Positions 23,575 to 30,351 of a DNA stretch of 35,428 nt are shown here, piece after piece; positions within the stretch are counted from its first letter, which is position 1, and each line of letters begins with the position of its first letter. Source of the stretch: CALKCV01 sp964619285 (lineage in GTDB: Bacteria > Cyanobacteriota > Cyanobacteriia > Cyanobacteriales > Microcoleaceae); contig CAZUCT010000031.1 of the NCBI GenBank assembly GCA_964619285.1, forward strand, positions 1 to 35,428, given 5' to 3'. Below the pieces are notes generated by a model that was not told where the DNA came from, made no database searches, and saw only the letters and a program-made list of their open reading frames with translations. Position numbers and translations under genes: made by a program.

Positions 23575-23580
23575 GGAGGG
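23575..23580 (+). promoter_or_regulatory. Strong ribosome binding site of the RRM gene
   Basis: ggaggg lies 7 bp before the ATG at 23588, the clearest Shine-Dalgarno sequence of the window, and fixes the start. Confidence 0.85.
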
Positions 23581-23587
23581 ACTCATC

Positions 23588-24055
23588 ATGTCTGTACGTT
23601 TATATGTTGGCAATTTGCCTAAAGAAGTAATCGAACGTCAAGAATTACAAGGCGTTTTTGCTGAAGAAGGAGATTCGGTTGTAACTAAATTGATTTCGGA
23701 CCGCAAAACTGGTAAGTGTCGAGGATTTGGTTTTGTTACCGTACCCACCGACGAACAAGCCGACCAAATTATTGAAAAATATAACGGCTCTATGTTCAAG
23801 GAAAGTCCTTTGAAAATAGAAAAGGCATTGCCTCGCTCTAAGGGTAAGGAAAATTCTAAGTCGGAACAAGAAGAACCTCGGAAAACAAACAGGGCCCCTG
23901 GAAAATCTAAAAAGTCTCGTCGTTCCGACAGGGATAAAGATAAGTTTGTTTCCAGCAGTTCTTCTGGTTCTAATAACGAAGCAGTTCAACCGGATCCTCG
24001 CTGGGCTAATGCTTTGGCAGAACTTAAGGAAAAGTTGGCAGCTAATACTAATTAG
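23588..24055 (+). CDS. rbp: RRM-type RNA-binding protein (cyanobacterial Rbp)
   Basis: A 155-residue protein with one RNA recognition motif. RNP2 is LYVGNL (5-10) and RNP1 is CRGFGFVTV (44-52). After residue 82 comes a long, lysine/serine-rich, probably disordered segment. A conserved C-terminal tail, PDPRWANALAELKEKLAANT, matches the tail seen in the subset of cyanobacterial Rbp proteins that carry one. Such proteins bind mRNA and help in cold response and mRNA localisation. The loop after helix 1 (FAEEGDSVVTKLISD) differs slightly from the common FxxYG form. Monocistronic, with a strong terminator 41 bp after the stop. Confidence 0.93.
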   Translation: MSVRLYVGNLPKEVIERQELQGVFAEEGDSVVTKLISDRKTGKCRGFGFVTVPTDEQADQIIEKYNGSMFKESPLKIEKALPRSKGKENSKSEQEEPRKTNRAPGKSKKSRRSDRDKDKFVSSSSSGSNNEAVQPDPRWANALAELKEKLAANTN

Positions 24056-24096
24056 GGTTGGCAGCAAACAAGAGCAAGTCTCTTTAACTGTTCTAC

Positions 24097-24124
24097 GAAA
24101 AAGCGCGAGCGATCGCGCTTTTTC
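24097..24124 (+). terminator. Rho-independent terminator of rbp
   Basis: A perfect 12-bp stem (gaaaaagcgcga / tcgcgctttttc) with a gcga loop; the loop and right arm contain a HIP1 octamer. The T-run is within the right arm. Located just downstream of the RRM gene. Confidence 0.85.
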
Positions 24125-24134
24125 TCAAAAACTA

Positions 24135-24167
24135 AGAAACCCGGTTTTTTTAAAAAACCGGGTTTCT
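24135..24167. repeat. agaaacccgg hairpin repeat
   Basis: A perfect 16-bp inverted repeat (agaaacccggtttttt and its complement) with one central base, between the convergent rbp and crtB genes. Same element as at 2039, 33549 and 35025. It could serve as a bidirectional terminator here. Confidence 0.85.
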
Positions 24168-24191
24168 GACTATCGATTTGTTTTCTAAAAA

Positions 24192-25121
24192 TTATAAAAC
24201 GTTCGCCCTCAACAACGCCACTGGCAAACACAACATTTTCCGAGGAGTGGGAACGTAAGCTCGTCGGTTAAAAACATCGTAGTTATTACGTTCGATCGCA
24301 TCTAAGATCTTGCTATAGAGCATCAAAGCCGCCCAGACCGGCCAACGAATATCTCTAGTAAGATTGCTAATACCTTTCTCTGCTTCTACAAAAAACTTTC
24401 GCGCTCTTTGAATTTGGAACTTCATTAACTCCCGCCAGCGATCGTCGAGGGCTCCGTTAAACAAGTCTTCCTCAGTATAGTTAAACAATGCTAACTCATC
24501 TTGAGGTAGATAAATACGTCCCCTACGAGCGTCCTCTCCTACATCTCGCAGAATATTAGTAAGCTGATTTGCTATTCCTAGAGCGATCGCCTCTTTATTA
24601 GGATTATAACTTTGTTTCTCCTTTTCCCAAGCTGCCCCCGATTGGTAACTATCTACTCCCATCACCGCCATCGACATCAAACCTACGGTACCGGCCACTC
24701 GGTAACAGTAAAGTTCCAATTCCTCAAAAGTATCGTAGCGACTCCGGTACAAGTCCATTCTTTGACCGGCAATCATATCTCGAAATGGCTGGAGCTCGAT
24801 GGGGAATTTAGAGAGAGTATCTACTAAGGCCACGTCAACATCGTCGATCGCCTTACCGGCAAATAAACACTCTAAGTGTTCTTCCCAGCGATCTAGAGTT
24901 TCAAAAGTCGTTGACTCGGCCATCGGGCCATCTACGAGTTCGTCCGTTCGGCGACACCAGACGTAAATCGCCCAAATCGCTTTTCTTTTGGCCTCTGGCA
25001 TTAGCTGAGTGCCCAAGTAAAAGGTTTTGGAATGGACCGCCGTGATTTGGCGACAGAGCTCGTAGGATTCTTCTAAAGAAGCCAGAGGTTTCATGGGGGC
25101 AGGTTTAGACAGTTGCAGCAT
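24192..25121 (-). CDS. crtB: Phytoene synthase
   Basis: A 309-residue enzyme that condenses two geranylgeranyl diphosphates to phytoene, the first committed step of carotenoid synthesis. The two aspartate-rich motifs are DELVD (60-64) and DVGED (193-197), with the conserved context AIWAIYVWCRRTDELVDGP and NILRDVGEDARRGRIYLPQ. I chose the ATG at 25121 because MLQL followed by LASLEESYELC is the usual cyanobacterial N-terminus; an upstream ATG at 25160 adds 13 atypical residues. The start overlaps the 3' end of crtP by 17 bp, so the pair is co-transcribed and coupled. Confidence 0.96.
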   Translation of the reverse strand: MLQLSKPAPMKPLASLEESYELCRQITAVHSKTFYLGTQLMPEAKRKAIWAIYVWCRRTDELVDGPMAESTTFETLDRWEEHLECLFAGKAIDDVDVALVDTLSKFPIELQPFRDMIAGQRMDLYRSRYDTFEELELYCYRVAGTVGLMSMAVMGVDSYQSGAAWEKEKQSYNPNKEAIALGIANQLTNILRDVGEDARRGRIYLPQDELALFNYTEEDLFNGALDDRWRELMKFQIQRARKFFVEAEKGISNLTRDIRWPVWAALMLYSKILDAIERNNYDVFNRRAYVPTPRKMLCLPVALLRANVL

Positions 25122-26541
25122 TCTTGGCTGGCTGAGTTTTTGTTGGTTGCAGGTTGGCATCAGATTTTTTGTTACTAGAGGCGATCGCCTGCGCTGTCAG
25201 TTTACCAGAAAGCACGGCGCCTTCCATACTTGCTAAATAGCGCTGCATCGTATAGTCCCCAGTTAAAAAGAAGTTGGCAATGGGGCTTGTTTGAGAAGGA
25301 CGGCACTTTTGGCGACCGGGGGTGGCCTTATAGACAGACCGGGGCGTTTTGACAACGTGGAATTTTAATAATTTGGCCGGGTTTTCGCCGCTAAAGTGTT
25401 GGGGAAACAGTTTTTCCAGCTCGGCCATTGTCGCTTCTACTATTTCTTTATCGGATTTACCGATCCAGTCTTTGGCCGGGGCTAAGACTAATTCCAACAT
25501 CGACCGATCTTGGTTGGCGTATTCGCGACAGGTGTTGCTCATGTCGGCGTAAACGCTGAGTAGGGGCGATCGCGAAAATAGCAGGTGGTCTATATCTGTG
25601 AGTTTGCGATCGAACCACAGGTGCAGGTTAATTACTGGAACTCCTTCTAGTCCTTCGAGCTTTTGAAAATATTCTAATTGTTTCCAGGGCTCGGGCAGCA
25701 TTAATTTTAAGGGATCCACCGGCATGGCCGATACATAAATATCTGCAGTTAATACTCGATCGCTTTCTCCGTTTAACCCTCTTATTAAAAAGCCGCTTAC
25801 CGTCCCGTCGTCCTTGAGTAAGAATTGTTTGATGGGGGCGTTGAGATGAACTTCGCCGCCGCGATCGCTAATATACTCTACTAGCGGTTGGCACAGTCGC
25901 TCCGTGGGGGAACCGTCCAGAAAGGCCATTTTTGAACCGTTTTTCTCTTGCAGAAAGCGATTTAGGGCCGTGAGGATGATGGTCGAGGATATTTCTTTGG
26001 GCCCGATGAAGTTTAGGGCCTTGGACATGGCGATAAATACTTCTGTCTCTACTCTAGGAGGGACATTTTGCCGCTGCAACCATTCGGAGAACGAGTATTC
26101 GTCCATTTCTTCGACGTATTTCTGGCCTTTGAGCATGGCGGGTATTAAACCCAAACCAAATTTAATTTTTTCCGGCCAGGTGAGCATATCGTTGTTGCGC
26201 AAGATTGCTACTACCCCGTTGGCTGGGGCGGGAAGGTCGGGAAAGTCAAACCTGGAGTAGGTTCCCGGTTTTTCTGGTTGGTTGAAGATCATTGTATGTT
26301 CTTTCCATTGCAGCCGATCTTCGATGTCTAGTTCTTTGAATAGCTGCAACATATTGGGGTAGGCCCCAAAGAAGATATGAAGACCTGTTTCGTACCAGTC
26401 GCCGTCGGAGTCTTTCCACGCGGCGACTTTGCCCCCGAGAACGTCCCGCCGTTCTAATACTATGGGGGTGTGACCCAGGTCGGTTAGGTATTTAGCGCAA
26501 GATAGGCCCGCTAGACCTGCTCCCGCGATCGCTACTCGCAT
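25105..26541 (-). CDS. crtP: 15-cis-phytoene desaturase
   Basis: A 478-residue FAD enzyme of the plant/cyanobacterial Pds type, which turns phytoene into zeta-carotene in the membrane and passes electrons to plastoquinone. The N-terminal dinucleotide-binding motif is VAIAGAGLAGLSCAKYLTDL, followed by VLERRDVLGGKVAAW and ETGLHIFFGAYPNM. The C-terminal FAD motif region is FFLTGDYTMQRYLASMEGAV. Length and landmarks are normal. It is the first gene of the crtP-crtB operon, supplying the next step after CrtB. The 163 bp upstream hold its promoter and a short aagcaagtttt direct repeat. Confidence 0.97.
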   Translation of the reverse strand: MRVAIAGAGLAGLSCAKYLTDLGHTPIVLERRDVLGGKVAAWKDSDGDWYETGLHIFFGAYPNMLQLFKELDIEDRLQWKEHTMIFNQPEKPGTYSRFDFPDLPAPANGVVAILRNNDMLTWPEKIKFGLGLIPAMLKGQKYVEEMDEYSFSEWLQRQNVPPRVETEVFIAMSKALNFIGPKEISSTIILTALNRFLQEKNGSKMAFLDGSPTERLCQPLVEYISDRGGEVHLNAPIKQFLLKDDGTVSGFLIRGLNGESDRVLTADIYVSAMPVDPLKLMLPEPWKQLEYFQKLEGLEGVPVINLHLWFDRKLTDIDHLLFSRSPLLSVYADMSNTCREYANQDRSMLELVLAPAKDWIGKSDKEIVEATMAELEKLFPQHFSGENPAKLLKFHVVKTPRSVYKATPGRQKCRPSQTSPIANFFLTGDYTMQRYLASMEGAVLSGKLTAQAIASSNKKSDANLQPTKTQPAKNAATV

Positions 26542-26704
26542 TTTGTTGGTTTGGCCTTTTTTTCTGGGTTTGTCCTTTTCAGATTTCTTAGTTTACAAGT
26601 CTTTACAAAATTAAGCAAGTTTTAAGCAAGTTTTCTCAAAGGATTTCATTTTTGCTAAATTGGCCATCTCCGCTTCGGTTAGCCGTTCCAACTTGGCCCT
26701 CTAC

Positions 26705-27316
26705 TTATTCCTGGGGCGAGGCTTCTGGTTCTGGTTCGCTGTTGTCAAAGTTAACCCGAGCATAAATATCTTTTAATGTTATTTCAAAATCGACGGTTTC
26801 GAGAGTTAATTTAGCTTCTTCTGACTCGTAGTAATTTATCAACCATTTGTTCGATTCTTGTTTGACGTAATGCTCGACTAAAAATTTATATTGGTCGATG
26901 AGGATGTATTCTTTAAGTTCGGGAATGGAGCGATAAATTTTAAATTTTTCAGTGCGATCGCGATGGGCAGTGGAACGAGATAATACTTCGCAAATAATCG
27001 AAGGGTTGGTAATAGTATCCTGGCGATTGTTGTGGTAAACAAGTTCTCCTTCTACGACCATAACATCGGGATAGGTGTAGGCATTGTATTCCGGTATCCA
27101 CACCCGCAAATCTCCAGCAAAAACTTCGTAGTTTGTGCCTCTCAAAGCTGCGCCTAAACTAATCAAAAATTCAACTACAATTCGGTTATGATTGCTACTT
27201 GCACCGGTCATGCTAATTATTTCTCCATCGAGATATTCGTTTTTTTCTTCGGCAACTTCTTCTAAGGCCAAATATTCTTCTGGGGTGGTTGTAACTGGTT
27301 TTGTTTGTACTTGCAT
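26705..27316 (-). CDS. Uma2 family putative endonuclease (DUF820), paralogue 1
   Basis: A 203-residue member of the Uma2 family, a PD-(D/E)XK-fold group that is hugely expanded in cyanobacteria and of unknown function. The likely active-site residues are E28 (NEYLDGE), D84 (YPDVMVVEGE), E110 (CEVLSRST) and K124. I start at the ATG of MQVQTKPVTTTP because all three tandem copies share it; the open frame extends 20 codons upstream into unrelated repeat-containing DNA. The C-terminus is longer than in the other two copies (SEPEPEASPQE). Copies 2 and 3 lie directly upstream on the same strand. Confidence 0.9.
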   Translation of the reverse strand: MQVQTKPVTTTPEEYLALEEVAEEKNEYLDGEIISMTGASSNHNRIVVEFLISLGAALRGTNYEVFAGDLRVWIPEYNAYTYPDVMVVEGELVYHNNRQDTITNPSIICEVLSRSTAHRDRTEKFKIYRSIPELKEYILIDQYKFLVEHYVKQESNKWLINYYESEEAKLTLETVDFEITLKDIYARVNFDNSEPEPEASPQE

Positions 27317-27363
27317 ATTACTGTTTTTAGGTATTGCGGTTAAATTTATTGACTTAAGCATTA

Positions 27364-27395
27364 TGTTGGGTTCCATTTCATTCCACCCAACCTAC
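27364..27395 (-). repeat. gtaggttgggtg hairpin repeat (reverse orientation)
   Basis: Begins tgttgggttcc and ends cacccaacctac, the complement of the element at 2827. It lies between Uma2 paralogues 1 and 2. Confidence 0.8.
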
Positions 27396-27399
27396 GATT

Positions 27400-27990
27400 T
27401 TATTCTTGTTCGCCGCTTTCAAAGTTAACGCGAGCGTAAATATCTTTTAATGTTATTTCAAAATCGACGGTTTCCAGAGATAATTTAGCATCTTCTGACT
27501 CGTAATAATTTATCAACCATTTGCTCGATTCTTGTTTGACGTAATGCTCGACTAAAAATTTATATTGGTCGATGAGTATGTATTCTTTAAGTTCGGGAAT
27601 AGAGCGATAAATTTGAAATTTTTCAGTGCGATCGCGATGGGCAGTGGAACGAGATAATACTTCGCAAATAATCGAAGGATTGGTAATAGTATCTTTGCGA
27701 TTTTTGTGGTAAATCAATTCTCCTTCGACGACCATGACATCGGGATAAGTGTAGGCATTATACTCGGGTATCCACACCCGCAAATCGCCAGTAAATACTC
27801 GGTAATTTTGCTTTATTAGAGCAAAATACAAATAAGCGCAAAGATTAACTGAAATTTGGTTATGGTTGCTACTTGCACCGGTCATGGTAATTATTTCTCC
27901 ATCGAGATATTCGTTTTTTTCTTCGGCAACTTCTTCTAGGACCAAATATTCTTCTGGGGTGGTTGTAACTGGTTTTGTTTGTACTTGCAT
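27400..27990 (-). CDS. Uma2 family putative endonuclease (DUF820), paralogue 2
   Basis: A 196-residue Uma2 protein. The first third and the C-terminal half are nearly identical to the neighbouring copies, but residues about 45-68 (ISVNLCAYLYFALIKQNYRVFTG) differ completely from the matching segment of copies 1 and 3 (VVEFLISLGAALRGTNYEVFAG). PD-(D/E)XK residues are conserved (YPDVMVVEGE, CEVLSRST). The start at the shared MQVQTKPVTTTP is preferred over an upstream in-frame ATG at 28107, which would read through two hairpin repeats. It is the copy whose 3' half was donated to, or received from, paralogue 3. Confidence 0.9.
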   Translation of the reverse strand: MQVQTKPVTTTPEEYLVLEEVAEEKNEYLDGEIITMTGASSNHNQISVNLCAYLYFALIKQNYRVFTGDLRVWIPEYNAYTYPDVMVVEGELIYHKNRKDTITNPSIICEVLSRSTAHRDRTEKFQIYRSIPELKEYILIDQYKFLVEHYVKQESSKWLINYYESEDAKLSLETVDFEITLKDIYARVNFESGEQE

Positions 27991-28040
27991 ATTACTGTTT
28001 TTTGTTTTAATTGCGACTAAGTTTATTGAGTTAAACATTT

Positions 28041-28072
28041 GTAGGTTGGGTGAAGCGCAGCGCAACCCAACA
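28041..28072 (+). repeat. gtaggttgggtg hairpin repeat
   Basis: Same element as at 2827, with the centre gaagcgcagcgc. It lies upstream of Uma2 paralogue 2. Confidence 0.8.
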
Positions 28073-28089
28073 GACGTTTTATTTAAGAA

Positions 28090-28121
28090 TGTTGAGTTCC
28101 ATTTCATGGAGCCCGACCTAC
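28090..28121 (-). repeat. Degenerate gtaggttgggtg repeat, reverse orientation
   Basis: Begins tgttgagttcc and ends gcccgacctac. It is a mutated version of the element at 27364, facing the intact copy at 28041. Confidence 0.65.
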
Positions 28122-28125
28122 GATT

Positions 28126-28716
28126 TTATTCTGGTTCGCTGCTTTCAAAGTTAACGCGACCGTAAATATCTTTTAATGTTATTTCAAAATCGACGGTTTC
28201 CAGAGATAATTTAGCATCTTCTGACTCGTAATAATTTATCAACCATTTGCTCGATTCTTGTTTGACGTAATGCTCGACTAAAAATTTATATTGGTCGATG
28301 AGTATGTATTCTTTAAGTTCGGGAATAGAGCGATAAATTTGAAATTTTTCAGTGCGATCGCGATGGGCAGTGGAACGAGATAATACTTCGCAAATAATCG
28401 AAGGGTTGGTAATAGTATCCTGGCGATTGTTGTGGTAAACAAGTTCTCCTTCTACGACCATAACATCGGGATAGGTGTAGGCATTGTATTCCGGTATCCA
28501 CACCCGCAAATCTCCAGCAAAAACTTCGTAGTTTGTGCCTCTCAAAGCTGCGCCTAAACTAATCAAAAATTCAACTACAATTCGGTTATGATTGCTACTT
28601 GCACCGGTCATGCTAATTATTTCTCCATCGAGATATTCGTTTTTTTCTTCGGCAACTTCTTCTAGGGCCAAATATTCTAATGGTGTGGTTGTAACTGGTT
28701 TTGTTTGTACTTGCAT
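28126..28716 (-). CDS. Uma2 family putative endonuclease (DUF820), paralogue 3 (mosaic)
   Basis: A 196-residue Uma2 protein with the same predicted active site as its neighbours. At nucleotide level its 3' part (28147 to about 28340) matches paralogue 2 with one difference seen, while its 5' part (from 28405 to about 28660) matches paralogue 1. The switch lies between 28341 and 28405, a stretch identical in all three that contains a HIP1 octamer at 28354. This is direct evidence of recombination or gene conversion between the tandem copies. The ATG at 28716 is shared with the others. Confidence 0.9.
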   Translation of the reverse strand: MQVQTKPVTTTPLEYLALEEVAEEKNEYLDGEIISMTGASSNHNRIVVEFLISLGAALRGTNYEVFAGDLRVWIPEYNAYTYPDVMVVEGELVYHNNRQDTITNPSIICEVLSRSTAHRDRTEKFQIYRSIPELKEYILIDQYKFLVEHYVKQESSKWLINYYESEDAKLSLETVDFEITLKDIYGRVNFESSEPE

Positions 28717-28767
28717 ATTAATATTTTTGGGTTTTAATTGCGGTTAAATTTATTGACTAAAACATTT

Positions 28768-28845
28768 GTAGGTTGGGTGAAGCGCAGCGCAACCCAACAG
28801 GAAATTGTCAAAATGTTGGGTTCCATTTCATTCCACCCAACCTAC
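28768..28845. repeat. Pair of gtaggttgggtg repeats in opposite orientation
   Basis: An intact forward element (28768-28799) is followed 14 bp later by a reverse element (28814-28845), upstream of Uma2 paralogue 3. The same pairing, with the second partner degraded, is seen upstream of paralogue 2, so the elements were probably duplicated with the genes. Confidence 0.8.
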
Positions 28846-28885
28846 ACCTACAGTTAGTTTTCATTATAACCAATCTGACAAAGAT

Positions 28886-29500
28886 TTACAGACTTCTGAT
28901 TTGACTGGCATTAAAAACTTCTACTGCAGTTAATGTTAATTCTGGGAAAGTGGGAGATACAATTTTATCCCCCTCTCGAAAAGCATTAACTTGATAGGAA
29001 TTTTCGACTAAATTATAAACAAAAATAGTCGGTTGTTTGGGATTGCCTAGATAGGCGCGAGAGGCGATCGCTAAATAATCAACTATCCAATATTCGGCAA
29101 TGCCCAAACGTTGATACTCATCCAACTTATCCACATAATCATCCTCCCAATTAGTAGAAACTATTTCTACTGCTAATTGAATTGGTTCGGTTAAAGCACC
29201 GTAACCCCTAACGTCAGAGTTCCAAAAACTTTCATTTACCACTGCAACGTCAGGTCGTCTGCCTTGTTGTTGACCGTCATTTGTTAAAGTTTTAATGGGA
29301 AGATCTTTATCCACGATGTAATCCAATTTCAAACGTCTAATTTCATCGTTGAAAGCAAACATTAAAAATCGGGCTATATTTTTATGCGCTCTAGTAGCTT
29401 CCACTTTAACAATTTCTCCGTTAACCAGTTCGTAAAATCCATCTTGGGGGCATCTTTCTAAAAAGTCTTCATAAGTTAATTTAATCGCTGTTTGTACCAT
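28886..29500 (-). CDS. Uma2 family putative endonuclease (DUF820), divergent copy
   Basis: A 204-residue Uma2 protein of a different subfamily from the three tandem copies. Conserved features are FYELVNGEIVKVEA near the N-terminus, RRPDVAVVNE with D84, and VEIVSTNWEDDYVDKLDEYQ with E112 and K125, followed by the EYWIVDY strand. This is the usual arrangement of a PD-(D/E)XK active site in Uma2 proteins. The start MVQTAIKLTYEDFL is typical. The gene follows the frameshifted xisI 27 bp upstream on the same strand. Biological role unknown. Confidence 0.9.
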   Translation of the reverse strand: MVQTAIKLTYEDFLERCPQDGFYELVNGEIVKVEATRAHKNIARFLMFAFNDEIRRLKLDYIVDKDLPIKTLTNDGQQQGRRPDVAVVNESFWNSDVRGYGALTEPIQLAVEIVSTNWEDDYVDKLDEYQRLGIAEYWIVDYLAIASRAYLGNPKQPTIFVYNLVENSYQVNAFREGDKIVSPTFPELTLTAVEVFNASQIRSL

Positions 29501-29527
29501 AAAACTTGTTTTACCTTTGGGTCTAAA

Positions 29528-29898
29528 TTAACTAGCAGTTAGGATTTTTTCTTGTGTCTCGGACTTAGGCACTCCATAAGCAGTAAATTCTCTTACTTCT
29601 GGAGGTTGCAAACCTAAAACAATAGATTTAGGAGGGATACCTGCGGCAACTAATTCTTCTGCAATATAGCGGTCGGTATTATTAGCTTGAATCCAAATTT
29701 GACCGTTGATAATATCTAGGTGCATGATGCAGTCGTGAACTCTTGTATCTCGATACCAACCGATGCTAATTAACATATAGCGATCGCTTTTTAAATCGAA
29801 AATTTTTTGTATTCCACTTCGCTGTCATAAGTCGGTATTTGAGCGTATTCTGTTAAAAGTTGTTTGACAGCATCCCGTAATTTTTCTATGGAAGTCAT
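29528..29898 (-). pseudogene. xisI: xisI (fdxN element excision controlling factor), frameshifted
   Basis: The 3' part (ATG 29776 down to 29528) encodes most of an XisI protein, with IGWYRDTRVHDCIMHLDIIN and AEELVAAGIPPKSIVLGLQP. The missing N-terminus, MTSIEKLRDAVKQLLTEYAQ followed by IPTYDSEVEYKK, is encoded in another frame from the ATG at 29898, which has an aggag site upstream. The frames meet at the homopolymer run around 29799-29808: adding one base there restores YKKIFDLKSDRYMLISIGW. Either a real single-base deletion or a sequencing error. The usual partner xisH is not present next to it. XisI-type genes are widespread in cyanobacteria, often outside excision elements, with unclear function. 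Confidence 0.85.
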
Positions 29899-30069
29899 TC
29901 GATAATCTCCTAATTATAAATGATTCTCAATCTTTACTTTTAGCTAAAATGACAATACCCGATTTTGATGAAAAATTCAGCGAGAGTCTTTGCCAAGTCA
30001 TATCGATGTTTTAAAAGCAGAAATTAAGGCAAGAGGCAACAGGGGCCGTGCATTTTAAATGCGTCTTAG

Positions 30070-30139
30070 CTTATCGCCGCCAAACTTACTCAAAAAGAAC
30101 TCGCCGAACTGGCGGGTTTGACAGAGCAACAAATTAAGG
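30070..30139 (+). pseudogene. Remnant of an XRE-family HTH gene
   Basis: In one plus-strand frame this stretch reads LIAAKLTQKELAELAGLTEQ and then QIK, an unmistakable first half of an XRE-type helix-turn-helix. It runs straight into a gacacgg repeat array, and upstream the frame is broken by stops. So only a fragment of about 23 codons survives. In other cyanobacteria such domains belong to antitoxins of HigA type (family knowledge); no toxin remnant is visible. Confidence 0.6.
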
Positions 30140-30255
30140 GAGACACGGGAGAGGACACGGAGACACGGAGACACGGAGACACGGAGGGGGAGAGACGCGG
30201 GGACACGGAGACGCGGTGACGCGGGGACGCGTCCCCGCGTCCCCTTGTCCCCCTC
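30137..30255. repeat. gacacggagacacgg repeat block with 24-bp perfect palindrome
   Basis: A GC-rich array of imperfect units of the type cggagacacgg, turning into gacgcgg units. At 30218-30241 it contains a perfect 24-bp palindrome whose left half is gacgcggggacg. The composition is in sharp contrast to the AT-rich flanks, which suggests an inserted repeat. Confidence 0.85.
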
Positions 30256-30321
30256 CCGGTGAGGCTATTTCCCCAGGGACGCAGTTCCAGACGCGATACA
30301 ATAATTTACAAAAGGACAAAA

Positions 30322-30351
30322 ATGGACAAAATCAGCCAATGGGTAAAGTAG
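30322..30351 (+). other. Possible 9-codon upstream ORF overlapping the dnaK start
   Basis: ATG 30322 to TAG 30351 encodes MDKISQWVK and is preceded by aaagga about 6 bp upstream, a better ribosome binding site than any in front of the dnaK ATG at 30339. It overlaps the dnaK start in a different frame and ends 10 bp inside dnaK. It could feed ribosomes to dnaK by reinitiation, or be chance. Confidence 0.35.

Larger units (their letters stand above)
22695..23587. other. Long repeat-rich spacer and leader of the RNA-binding protein gene
   Basis: 893 bp without a credible gene. From left to right it contains a weak stem (22811-22833), HIP1 sites, and a 43-bp perfect direct repeat (23136-23178 and 23243-23285) with a hairpin repeat between its copies. 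An 11-bp tandem array follows at 23283-23326. The last 180 bp lead to a strong ggaggg ribosome binding site. A minus-strand 84-codon ORF (23137-23391) lies entirely inside these repeats and is not called. Long leaders are usual for cold-responsive cyanobacterial rbp genes (known of the family), so regulation through the leader is plausible. Confidence 0.6.
29899..30338. other. Spacer with gene remnant and repeats, upstream of dnaK
   Basis: A 440-bp gap between the divergent xisI and dnaK. It contains the XRE-like remnant at 30070-30139, the acgga/gacac repeat block and GC-rich palindrome at 30137-30255, and the short leader of dnaK with a possible upstream ORF. The dnaK promoter must lie here unless it was displaced by the repeats. 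Confidence 0.6.

Noticed and set aside
27991..28107. 39-codon N-terminal extension of Uma2 paralogue 2
   Set aside because: It reads through two hairpin repeats and is not shared by the other copies, which all start at MQVQTKPVTTTP.
28886..29898. xisH-xisI excision element (fdxN-type)
   Set aside because: xisH and a recombinase are missing and xisI itself is frameshifted; the neighbour is a Uma2 gene, so no excision element is supported.
30216..30338. 41-codon N-terminal extension of DnaK
   Set aside because: It translates a GC-rich palindromic repeat, and the conserved Hsp70 N-terminus MGKVVGIDLGTTNS starts at 30339.
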